Below the pieces are notes generated by a model. The model saw only the letters and a program-made list of their open reading frames with translations, made no database searches and was not told the origin of the DNA. 9,170 nucleotides of DNA. Origin: Candidatus Zipacnadia bacterium (lineage in GTDB: Bacteria > Armatimonadota > Zipacnadia > Zipacnadales > UBA5352). How positions within the stretch are numbered: position 1 is the first letter of the stretch; every line of letters begins with the position of its first letter. A program made the position numbers and the translations under genes. Where the stretch lies: positions 1 through 9,170 of the forward strand of contig JALGUI010000077.1 in NCBI GenBank assembly GCA_029820915.1, written 5' to 3'. This document shows, in pieces, positions 1 through 5,914 of the stretch.

Positions 1-660
1 AACCGCTTCACGCTGCTCGAGTTCCTCTGGGAGCTACGCGAGTTCCTGCACGAGCGCGGCAAGCTGCTGTTCGCCAACGGGGTGCACCCGACCCGGCGCT
101 TCCACTTCTTCGCGCTCGACATCATGGGCGTCGAGGGGCGCGGGCGGCTTGAGCAGAAGCGGACCATGGCCGGCCCGAAGCCCTTCCTGCTGCTGATCTA
201 CAACGTGCAGGATGACCCGGCGGCGATGGAGCACTGGTTCAACCTGTGCACGTACTGGGGGATCTACCCGTCGTTCGGGAACATGTCACTGTTCGACACG
301 CCGGAGAAGTACGCGCCCGTCGCGGAGCTGAACCGCCGCTTCGTGCCCACGCTGCAGACCATCACGCGCGCAGGCTGGCGGCCGGTCGGGCATGTGGGCA
401 GCAACAGCTTCCTCGTTGAGCGGTGGGGGCCCGGTGAGGACGGGGAGGTCTACCTGACGGTCTACAACCCGGCGGAGGAGCGGGTCGAGGGCGGGGTCGC
501 CGTGGAGGTGGGGGCGCTCGGCCTCGACGGCGAGAGGCTCGTGGCCGAGGACCTGCTGTCGGGCGAGAGCTTCAGCGTGCCGGTCGGCGCCGGACGCCCG
601 GCGCTGGCGATGGCGATCGACGGGCAACGCGTGCGGGTGCTGCGGCTCGAGGCGGGTTAG
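1..660 (+). CDS. C-terminal part of a glycoside hydrolase-like protein (5' end outside window)
   Basis: Frame 1 is open from the first base to a TAG at 658-660, giving 219 residues with no start in the window; the GTG at 82 is internal. The first ~120 residues have the look of the end of a TIM-barrel carbohydrate-active enzyme: a helix (LLEFLWELREFL), a strand ending in a small-residue turn (KLLFANGV), then RFHFFALDIMGVE, and later an aromatic-rich stretch (WFNLCTYWGIYPSF). After a helix containing RFVPTLQTITRAGWRPV, residues from about 130 onward are rich in beta strand (SFLVERWG, EVYLTVYNP, VAVEVGALGL), like the beta-sandwich tail that follows the barrel in many glycosidases. I do not recognise a specific family, catalytic acids cannot be assigned from this fragment, and substrate is unknown. 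It points toward, and is unrelated to, the transporter operon on the other strand. Confidence 0.6.
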   Translation, partial: NRFTLLEFLWELREFLHERGKLLFANGVHPTRRFHFFALDIMGVEGRGRLEQKRTMAGPKPFLLLIYNVQDDPAAMEHWFNLCTYWGIYPSFGNMSLFDTPEKYAPVAELNRRFVPTLQTITRAGWRPVGHVGSNSFLVERWGPGEDGEVYLTVYNPAEERVEGGVAVEVGALGLDGERLVAEDLLSGESFSVPVGAGRPALAMAIDGQRVRVLRLEAG

Positions 661-716
661 TGCTGAGTTGCAGAAGTGGCCGCATGTTCCTCAAGCGAGC
701 TTGCCTCACCCCCCGG

Positions 717-756
717 CCCCCTCTCCGGACGCAGCAAGCTGCGGGCGGAGAGGGGG
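717..756. repeat. Perfect inverted repeat with nested hairpin
   Basis: The outer arms are CCCCCTCTCCG (717-727) and CGGAGAGGGGG (746-756), 11 bp, perfectly complementary. The 18-base loop contains a second perfect hairpin, CGCAGC (730-735) and GCTGCG (738-743), around an AA loop. The result is a 40-base nested stem-loop, 56 bases past the plus-strand stop codon. It looks like a dispersed intergenic palindromic element of the REP kind, but only one copy lies in this window, so dispersal is inferred. It may also stabilise or terminate transcripts. Confidence 0.7.
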
Positions 757-816
757 AGAACACATAAGGAAGCGTAAATGTGCTACCTGCCCGGCGCAGG
801 AACAAGCATTTTCATT

Positions 817-837
817 CCCCCTCCGGAACGGAGGGGG
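817..837. repeat. Perfect GC-rich inverted repeat (possible operon 3'-end hairpin)
   Basis: The arms are CCCCCTCCG (817-825) and CGGAGGGGG (829-837), a 9-bp perfect stem with a GAA loop. It lies one base from the next hairpin (839-866), so the two would stack as a tandem structure after the liv operon's last gene. Read on the minus strand it is followed by AATGAAAATGC, not a U-tract, so classical intrinsic termination is not supported. Confidence 0.6.
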
Positions 838-838
838 T

Positions 839-866
839 GCCGGTCCCGCCTCTGGGCGGGACCGGC
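839..866. terminator. Strong stem-loop 3' of the paaK-like gene (possible terminator)
   Basis: The arms are GCCGGTCCCGCC (839-850) and GGCGGGACCGGC (855-866), a 12-bp perfect stem with a TCTG loop. It lies 44 bases past the TAG of the paaK-like gene on the minus strand, so it is the first strong structure met by transcripts leaving the liv operon. No U-run follows on either strand. Rho-dependent termination with a protective hairpin, or a transcription-blocking element for convergent genes, are both possible. Confidence 0.45.
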
Positions 867-910
867 GGGGGAGGCCCGCAGGACGATACGCGAGCTTCCG
901 CAAGTGGGCA

Positions 911-2230
911 CTAGCCGGCGCGCCCGCGCAGGTCCAGGGCGACGCGCGGCGTGGCATCAGGGCCGTTCAGGCTCGAGCGCTCCACGATCGACACGCGGAC
1001 CGGCAGGCCGAGCATTGCCGCCAGCTCGCGCTCGATCTCGCCGCGCATGCGCGCCAGCGCCACCAGCTCCTGCTCGGTGCCGGCGTGCTGGGCGGGGACG
1101 GCGATGCGGATCTCGACGTCGTCGAAGCACTCCTGGCCCACCACGAGCTGGTGCTCGGTCGGCGCGCCCAGCACGGCCTGAATGGTGTCGGCGATGGCGC
1201 CCGGCTGGATGATGATGCCACGGACGATGATGGTGTCGTCGGTGCGCGTGGCGGGGCGCGAGATGCGCGCGAAGGTCCTGCCGCACGCGCACGGCTCGAC
1301 GCTCATGCTGCACACATCGCCGGTGCGGTAGCGGATGAGCGGCAGGGCCTCCTTCTCCAGCGTGGTGATGACCAGCTCGCCCTCGTCGCCGGGGGGCAGC
1401 GGCTCGAGGGTGTCGGGGTCCACGACCTCGGCCAGGAAGAAGTCCTCGTTGACGTGCAGGCCCGCGCGCTCCTCACACTCCTCGGCCAGGCCCGGCCAGG
1501 CCGCCACGCGCACGCCGTAGTTGTCCATGGCGCTGACTCCCAGCCGCTCCTCGATCTCGCGACGAATCGGCTCGGGCCACGGCTCGCCGCCCAGTAGCGC
1601 CATCTGCAGCCACAGCCCGCGCGGGCCCAACTCCAGCCGCGCCGGCTCGTCGGCCAGGTGCAAGGCGTCCGAGGGCATGGCGACGAGCACCGAGGTGCGG
1701 TAGTCGTGCATCACCTGAACCTGCTTGCGGTAGTCGCCTCCCGGCACCGAGATGACCGAGGCGCCGATCAGTTGCGCGCCGCCGGCAAACCCGAAGCCCG
1801 CGTCGAACATGCCGGACTCGAAGGGGATCTGCACCACCGAGTCGGCGGTCACGCCCGCGGCCGTCAACACGCGCGCGGACAGCTCCGTCCAGTGCACCAG
1901 GTCGTTGCGGGTGTAGGCCGCGACCGCCGGGCCGCAGGTCAGCCCCGGCGCGGCGTCGATGCGCACGACCTCGCGCAGCGGCACGGCGAAGAAGCCGTAC
2001 GGGTAGCCCTCGGCCAGGTCCGTGCGGCTGGTGAGCGGCAGGCGCGCCAGCTCCTCGAGCGAGCGCACACCGTCGGGGACGAAGTCCAGCGGCCCGAAGC
2101 GCTCGCGATAGAAGCCGACGTTGCGCATGGCGCGATTCAGGGCCACCTGCAGCCGCTCGAGCTGGAGCTGCATGATCTCCTCGCGCGGCATGCTCTCGAA
2201 CTCGCGGTTCCAGATCCGCTCGCCGTCCAT
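911..2230 (-). CDS. PaaK-like phenylacetate-CoA ligase family protein with degenerate active-site motifs
   Basis: The 439 residues match the normal length and pattern of PaaK-type adenylate-forming CoA ligases. Recognisable segments are AAYTRNDL (104-111), GGEPWPE (214-220), DNYG (236-239), GLHVNEDFF (257-265), GDEGELVITTL (281-291) and LIRYRTGD (298-305). Family members form an acyl-AMP from an aromatic or similar acid and ATP, then the CoA thioester. Three catalytic motifs are altered here. The P-loop SSGTTGKP reads APGLTCGP (94-101, no lysine). YGLTE reads YGVRV (238-242, no Glu). The C-terminal GKARRV lysine motif reads DATPRV (425-430). Alignment length is kept, so these are substitutions rather than a frameshift. 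The ATG has a good Shine-Dalgarno (GGGAGGT at 2239-2245, 8-base spacing). It starts 25 bp after livF and is the operon's last gene. The fold call is confident; activity is doubtful. Confidence 0.92.
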   Translation of the reverse strand: MDGERIWNREFESMPREEIMQLQLERLQVALNRAMRNVGFYRERFGPLDFVPDGVRSLEELARLPLTSRTDLAEGYPYGFFAVPLREVVRIDAAPGLTCGPAVAAYTRNDLVHWTELSARVLTAAGVTADSVVQIPFESGMFDAGFGFAGGAQLIGASVISVPGGDYRKQVQVMHDYRTSVLVAMPSDALHLADEPARLELGPRGLWLQMALLGGEPWPEPIRREIEERLGVSAMDNYGVRVAAWPGLAEECEERAGLHVNEDFFLAEVVDPDTLEPLPPGDEGELVITTLEKEALPLIRYRTGDVCSMSVEPCACGRTFARISRPATRTDDTIIVRGIIIQPGAIADTIQAVLGAPTEHQLVVGQECFDDVEIRIAVPAQHAGTEQELVALARMRGEIERELAAMLGLPVRVSIVERSSLNGPDATPRVALDLRGRAG

Positions 2231-2255
2231 GCCACTCGACCTCCCGCCGCCCGGA

Positions 2256-2990
2256 CTACTCCCACACCTCGCGATAGCCCTTGCCCAGGTACGCCCGCTG
2301 CACCTCGGGGTTGTCCAGCAGCTCCTGCGCGGTGCCCTCGAGCACGATGCGCCCGGTCTCGAGCACGTAGCCGCGATCGGCGATGCGCAGAGCCGCGCGC
2401 GCGTTCTGCTCGACCAACAGCACCGTCAGCCCCTCGTCGCGCGACCTCTGCACCTCGTCGAGGAACTGCCGGGCGATGATCGGCGCCAAGCCGAGGGACG
2501 GCTCATCGAGCATGAGCAGCCTGGGGCGCGACAGCAGCCCGCGGGCCAGCGCCAGCATCTGCTGCTCGCCCCCGCTCAGGCTCCCGGCGAGCTGCCCCCG
2601 GCGCTCGTCGAGCTGCGGGAAGCGCTCGAACTGCCGCTCGATGTCCGCCATCACCTCGGACCGGCCGCCGCGCCGCCAGCGCGAGTACGCGCCCAGCAGC
2701 AGGTTGTCGGCGACGGTGAGGTCGCCGAAGACCTGGCGCCCCTCGGGGACCTGGCAGATCCCGGCGCGCACCAGGCGGTGCGGCGGCCGGTTGGTCACGT
2801 CGCGGCCATCGAACTGGATATCGCCGACCTGCGCGCGGATCAGCCCCGAGATGACCGCCAGGGTCGTGCTCTTGCCGGCGCCGTTGGCGCCGATGAGCGT
2901 GACGATCTCGCCGGCGTCCACATGAAGCGACACGCCGCGCAGGGCCTGCACGCGACCGTAGGAGGCATCGACGCTCCGCACGCGCAGCAT
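2256..2990 (-). CDS. livF: HAAT-family ABC transporter ATPase LivF
   Basis: This is one of the two cytoplasmic ATPases that power LivH/LivM. The 244 residues show Walker A GANGAGKS (34-41), Q-loop Gln80 in CQVPEGR, signature LSGGEQQ (138-144) and Walker B LLMLDEP (158-164). The segment GRQVF(GD)LTVADNL after the Q-loop and the C-terminal AYLGKGY are typical of LivF. The H-switch position reads VEQN (193-196) rather than an H-containing motif, which is normal for LivF and separates it from LivG. Its ATG overlaps the livG stop by one base (TGATG), indicating translational coupling. The length equals the usual ~235-245 residues. Substrate is set by LivK, not by this subunit. Confidence 0.97.
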   Translation of the reverse strand: MLRVRSVDASYGRVQALRGVSLHVDAGEIVTLIGANGAGKSTTLAVISGLIRAQVGDIQFDGRDVTNRPPHRLVRAGICQVPEGRQVFGDLTVADNLLLGAYSRWRRGGRSEVMADIERQFERFPQLDERRGQLAGSLSGGEQQMLALARGLLSRPRLLMLDEPSLGLAPIIARQFLDEVQRSRDEGLTVLLVEQNARAALRIADRGYVLETGRIVLEGTAQELLDNPEVQRAYLGKGYREVWE

Positions 2991-3760
2991 CAGTCGATGT
3001 CCTCCCCCAGGTACGCGGCCAGCACGCGCTCATCGTTGCGCACCTCGTCGGGCCTGCCCTCGGCCAGGCGCTGTCCGCCGTCGAGGACCAGGATCTCGCC
3101 CGAGATGTTCATCACCAGCGACATGTCGTGCTCAACGAGGAGCACGGTGACGCCGCCGTCGCGAATGCTGTGGATGATCTCGCCCACGTGCTCGGTCTCG
3201 CGCATGTTCAGCCCCGCCGCGGGCTCGTCCATGAGCAGGAGCCTGGGCTCGGCGGCCAGCGCGCGCGCGACCTCCACCAGGCGCCGCTGACCGATGGGCA
3301 GCCCGGCCGCGGACCGGCCGGCGAGGTGTGCGAGGCCGGCGCGGTCCAGGGCCTGCATGGCCGCCTCGCGGTACTCGCGCTCCTCGGCCCCGGCGCCGAA
3401 GATGCGCAGGGCGGCGGTGAGCATGGTCGAGCGGCCGCGCAGGTGATGGCCGACCATGACGTTCTCGAGCACGGTCATCTGATCGAACAGCAGGCTGGTC
3501 TGGAAGGTGCGTCCCACGCCCAGGGCGGCGATGCGGTGCGTGGGCAGACCCAGCAGTTGCGTGTCGCCAAGGACCGCGGAGCCGGCGTCGGCGGGCAGCA
3601 CGCCGGTGATGAGATTGAAGATGGTGGTCTTCCCCGCGCCATTGGGGCCGATCAGCGCCTTGATCTGCCCGTGGCGCACCTGGAAGCTGACGTTCTTGAC
3701 CGCCTCCAGGCCGCCGAAGTCCTTGCACAGGCCATCGACGTCCAGCAGCACCTCGCTCAT
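2990..3760 (-). CDS. livG: HAAT-family ABC transporter ATPase LivG
   Basis: This is the second ATPase of the importer, 256 residues. Visible motifs are Walker A GPNGAGKT (38-45), Q-loop in GRTFQ (83-87), signature-region LPIGQRR (154-160), Walker B LLLMDEP (174-180), the LivG hallmark EPAAGLN (179-185) and H-switch His211 in VEHDM. The signature Ser is replaced by Pro, a change common in LivG-type subunits, so one composite ATP site is likely the weaker one. The start chosen is the ATG at 3758-3760, whose first bases overlap the livM TGA (ATGA, 4-bp overlap). The reading frame stays open upstream of this ATG for a long way, but that part is a low-complexity shadow of livM. TGATG joins its end to livF. 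Confidence 0.96.
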   Translation of the reverse strand: MSEVLLDVDGLCKDFGGLEAVKNVSFQVRHGQIKALIGPNGAGKTTIFNLITGVLPADAGSAVLGDTQLLGLPTHRIAALGVGRTFQTSLLFDQMTVLENVMVGHHLRGRSTMLTAALRIFGAGAEEREYREAAMQALDRAGLAHLAGRSAAGLPIGQRRLVEVARALAAEPRLLLMDEPAAGLNMRETEHVGEIIHSIRDGGVTVLLVEHDMSLVMNISGEILVLDGGQRLAEGRPDEVRNDERVLAAYLGEDID

Positions 3761-4806
3761 CGCGCCACATCCCCCGCGCGGTGGCGAGCAACGCGTTCGC
3801 GCAACCGGCCGTAGAGCGCGCCGAGCGCGCGCGACAGGCCGCCGGGCATGACGATCATCATGACCACCAGCAGCAGGCCGTAGACCACGATGTCGTAGTC
3901 GGCATAGGGCCGCAGGGCCTCCTGGATGGCGGTGATGGTCACCGCGCCCAGCGCCGGCCCCCACAGCGTCCCCTGCCCGCCGAGCACGACCATGACCAGC
4001 AGCGCGATGGAGGTGTGGAAGCCGAAGGGCGTGGGCGAGAGGAAGCGCATGGACGAGTGGGCGTAGAGGGTGCCGGCGATCGAGGCGTAGGCGGCGCTGA
4101 TGACGAGGGCCCGCACCTTGAAGGCGGCGGTGTCCACGCCCAGGGTCTGCGCCGCCAGCTCGCTGTCGTGCAGGGCCCGCAGCGCCCGACCGGGCCGCGA
4201 CTCGACCAGGTTGGCGAACAGAACGGTGAGCAGGCAGACCCAGGCCCAGACGAAGTAGAAGTAGTGCATGTCCATGTTCGACTGCAGCTCGCGACCGAAG
4301 AGAGTCATGGACGGGATCTCGGTGAGGCCCGCGGCGCCGCCGGTCAGCCCGGTGGTCTGGCGGATGACGACGACAACGATGATGCCGACGCCGAGCGTGG
4401 CCATGGCCAGGTAGTGGCCCCTGAGCCGCAGCGTGGGCTTGCCCACGAGCCAGGCGACGAGGCTGGTGACGGCGAGGGCGGCGAGCAGGGCGGCCCACGG
4501 GTTACAGCCGTAGGTCGCCGTGAGGATCCCGGACACGTAGGCGCCGATGCCGTAGAAGGCCGCATGTCCGAGGGAGACCTGGCCGGCGTAGCCCATGAGC
4601 AGGTTCAGGCCCGTGGCGAGGATCAGGTTCAGCCCGACGACGATGAGGATGTGCAGGTAGTACCTGTTGTGCACCGCCAGGGGCACGAGGGCCACGAAGA
4701 GGAAGAATGCCGCGATCTGGACCTTCTGCGCGCGCCTGCGCTGCGTGGCCGCGAGCACCTCGTCATGCACGTCATTGTCGGGCGGCACCTCACGTACGGC
4801 GGCCAT
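3757..4806 (-). CDS. livM: HAAT-family ABC transporter permease LivM
   Basis: This inner-membrane permease pairs with LivH to form the translocation channel. The 349 residues begin with a charged cytoplasmic extension (1-28) followed by many hydrophobic segments: about 29-45, 50-70, 84-99, 104-121, 133-149, 183-200, 232-248, 264-285 and 303-320. The family hallmark MGYAGQVSLGHAAFYGIGAY is at 71-90. The cytoplasmic coupling segment for the ATPases is around 205-225 (GRALRALHDSELAAQTLGV). GGQGTLWGPALGA (277-289) and the ending MPGGL (320-324) are also characteristic. The ATG follows the livH TAG with no gap (TAGATG), with GAGGAG at the end of livH serving as the ribosome binding site. The 3' end overlaps livG by four bases. 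Confidence 0.96.
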   Translation of the reverse strand: MAAVREVPPDNDVHDEVLAATQRRRAQKVQIAAFFLFVALVPLAVHNRYYLHILIVVGLNLILATGLNLLMGYAGQVSLGHAAFYGIGAYVSGILTATYGCNPWAALLAALAVTSLVAWLVGKPTLRLRGHYLAMATLGVGIIVVVVIRQTTGLTGGAAGLTEIPSMTLFGRELQSNMDMHYFYFVWAWVCLLTVLFANLVESRPGRALRALHDSELAAQTLGVDTAAFKVRALVISAAYASIAGTLYAHSSMRFLSPTPFGFHTSIALLVMVVLGGQGTLWGPALGAVTITAIQEALRPYADYDIVVYGLLLVVMMIVMPGGLSRALGALYGRLRERVARHRAGDVAR

Positions 4807-5691
4807 CTACTCCTCACCCCCGCGCCGGCCGCCCAGGATGCCGCTGGGGCGGACGAGGAGCACGGCGATGAGGACGACGAAGGCGATGGCGTCCTTGTAC
4901 TGAGAGCTGATGAGGCCGGCGCCGAGGGCCTCGAGCACGCCCAGCAGCAGGCCGCCGGCGATGGCGCCCAGGCCGTTGCCGAGGCCGCCGAGCATCGCCG
5001 CGCAGAAGCCCTTGAGGCCGAGCATGGTGCCCACGTTGTACTGAGTCATGGTGATGGGCGCGAGGACGATGCCGGCGATGGCGCCGATGGCGGCGGCCAG
5101 CGCCAACGACCAGGAGATCATCCGCGACAGCTCGATGCCGCACAGCCGCGCCGCCTGAGGGTTGATGGCGCAGGCGCGCATGGCCTTGCCAATCACGGTG
5201 TACTCGAAGGTCAGCCACATGGCGATGGCGGTGACGAGCGTCGCGCCGAGCACCCACAGCGACTGTGGCGTGATGTTGGCGCCGAAGATGCCGATGGGGG
5301 CCTCGCCGCTGAAGGCGGGCACCACGCGCTCGTCGGGCCCCCAGATGATGCCGGCCACGCCGCGGATGAAGATGGAGGCGCCGACGGTGATGATGATGAG
5401 GACGACGATGGAGGCGCCGCGGGCCGGGCGGATGGCGGCGCGGTCGAGCGCGATGCCGACGAGCGTGGTGCCGGCGATGCCGATGAGGGCGGCCGACCAC
5501 AGGGGCAGGCCCCACGCCGTCATGGACGCGGCGGTGATCATTCCGCCCAGCATCACGAACTCGCCCTGGGCGAAGTTGATGACGCCCGTGGCGTTGTAGA
5601 CAAGTGAGAACCCCAGGGCGATCAGCGCGTACGTGCCGCCCGTAGTGAGTCCCGATAGGAAGAACTGCCAGATCTGCTCCGCCAACGTCAT
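4807..5691 (-). CDS. livH: HAAT-family ABC transporter permease LivH
   Basis: This is the first permease subunit, 294 residues and almost entirely hydrophobic. The N-terminal pattern GLTTGGTYALIALGFSLVY (14-32) and NFAQGEFVMLGG (39-50) is the LivH hallmark. The ATPase-coupling segment is GKAMRACAINPQAARLCGI (168-186), and GGLGNGLGAIAGGLLLGVLE (235-254) and RPSGILG (281-287) close the protein. I place the start at the ATG at 5689-5691 because homology begins there. The frame is open upstream to 5889, but those 66 extra residues are Arg- and Cys-rich non-permease sequence. The possible Shine-Dalgarno (GGAG, 5703-5706) has a long 11-base spacing. The gene is separated from livK by 223 bp containing two hairpins, and directly abuts livM. 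Confidence 0.95.
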   Translation of the reverse strand: MTLAEQIWQFFLSGLTTGGTYALIALGFSLVYNATGVINFAQGEFVMLGGMITAASMTAWGLPLWSAALIGIAGTTLVGIALDRAAIRPARGASIVVLIIITVGASIFIRGVAGIIWGPDERVVPAFSGEAPIGIFGANITPQSLWVLGATLVTAIAMWLTFEYTVIGKAMRACAINPQAARLCGIELSRMISWSLALAAAIGAIAGIVLAPITMTQYNVGTMLGLKGFCAAMLGGLGNGLGAIAGGLLLGVLEALGAGLISSQYKDAIAFVVLIAVLLVRPSGILGGRRGGEE

Positions 5692-5727
5692 GTCGGTCTG
5701 CACTCCGTGTCTTCGGGGACAAACGAA

Positions 5728-5759
5728 TGGGCCGCGCCCCTCTGCGGGAGCTCGGCCCA
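5728..5759 (-). terminator. Hairpin upstream of livH (possible attenuator)
   Basis: The outer arms TGGGCCG (5728-5734) and CGGCCCA (5753-5759) are a perfect 7-bp inverted repeat, and CCC/GGG inside can extend the structure. Read on the minus strand, the direction of operon transcription, the stem is followed by TTCGTTTGT, a patchy U-rich tract. That gives it some features of a weak intrinsic terminator. It lies 36 bases before the livH start. A leaky stop here would make livK transcripts outnumber livHMGF. Confidence 0.35.
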
Positions 5760-5768
5760 CGTCCCTGA

Positions 5769-5780
5769 CCTGTGCACAGG
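5769..5780. promoter_or_regulatory. Perfect 12-bp palindrome (possible operator)
   Basis: CCTGTGCACAGG is fully self-complementary with no spacer, as expected for a dimeric regulator site. It lies in the livK-livH spacer, 77 bases upstream of the livH start. A second, imperfect palindrome with the same GTGCAC core (CTTTGTGCACCAAG, 5845-5858, one mismatched pair) lies 77 bp away, centre to centre. The GTGCAC core also occurs inside coding sequence in this window, so chance is possible. No regulator gene is present nearby. Confidence 0.25.
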
Positions 5781-5863
5781 AGCCACGCGAGCGTCGGAGC
5801 AGGTATTCTCCGCCCGCCCGTCTCTTCCCTGTCTGCGCCCGAGCCTTTGTGCACCAAGACGCA

Positions 5864-5894
5864 CGGGCGTGCCGACCGGCGGCCGGCACGCCCG
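5864..5894 (-). terminator. Stem-loop immediately 3' of livK
   Basis: The arms CGGGCGTGCCG (5864-5874) and CGGCACGCCCG (5884-5894) form a perfect 11-bp stem with a 9-base loop. The structure begins 20 bases after the livK stop codon. No clear U-tract follows on the minus strand, so it is better viewed as a 3'-protective or processing hairpin, or partial terminator, that raises the amount of binding protein relative to the membrane subunits. Such a structure between the binding-protein gene and the permease genes is common in ABC importer operons. Confidence 0.5.
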
Positions 5895-5914
5895 GTGGCG
5901 TCCTGTGCGTCAGG

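Larger units (their letters stand above)
661..910. other. Convergent intergenic region with no gene, rich in hairpins
   Basis: This is the 250-bp gap between the stop of the plus-strand gene and the stop of the minus-strand paaK-like gene. No convincing coding sequence is present. It holds three perfect GC-rich inverted repeats (717-756, 817-837, 839-866) and a smaller one (786-800, 5-bp arms) followed by TTTTCATT at 809-816. Both neighbouring transcripts end here, so a bidirectional termination or 3'-end protection role is plausible. None of the three large hairpins is followed by a proper U-tract. Confidence 0.7.

Noticed and set aside
786..816. Small stem CCTGC/GCAGG followed by TTTTCATT as a terminator for the plus-strand gene
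   Set aside because: The stem is only 5 bp, the T-rich tract begins 8 bases after it, and it sits well beyond the stop codon. Too weak to call.
911..2230. Frameshift or sequencing error explaining the lost PaaK motifs
   Set aside because: Spacing between flanking conserved segments is unchanged around all three motifs, and the conserved AYTRND follows the altered P-loop at the usual distance. A compensated double frameshift would be needed each time.
2990..3760. Pro in place of Ser in the LivG signature motif as a defect
   Set aside because: LivG subunits often lack the signature Ser, and the rest of the ATPase motifs are intact, so I regard this as normal family variation.
3761..4498. In-frame upstream extension of livG giving a 502-residue protein
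   Set aside because: The extra 246 residues are Arg/His/Ala-rich shadow sequence of livM in another frame. The ATPase homology starts at the ATG at 3758-3760, which overlaps the livM stop.
3781..5607. Very long plus-strand open frame (608 codons) antisense to livH and livM
   Set aside because: It is an artefact of high GC at third codon positions. The product is low-complexity (Gly, Asp, Glu, His, Gln rich) and the opposite strand encodes clear permeases. Similar open frames at 5633-7186 and 7215-8678 were rejected for the same reason.
5692..5889. 66-residue N-terminal extension of livH
   Set aside because: The extension is hydrophilic, rich in Arg and Cys and unlike LivH, and it runs across the spacer hairpins. 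Homology begins at the ATG at 5689-5691.
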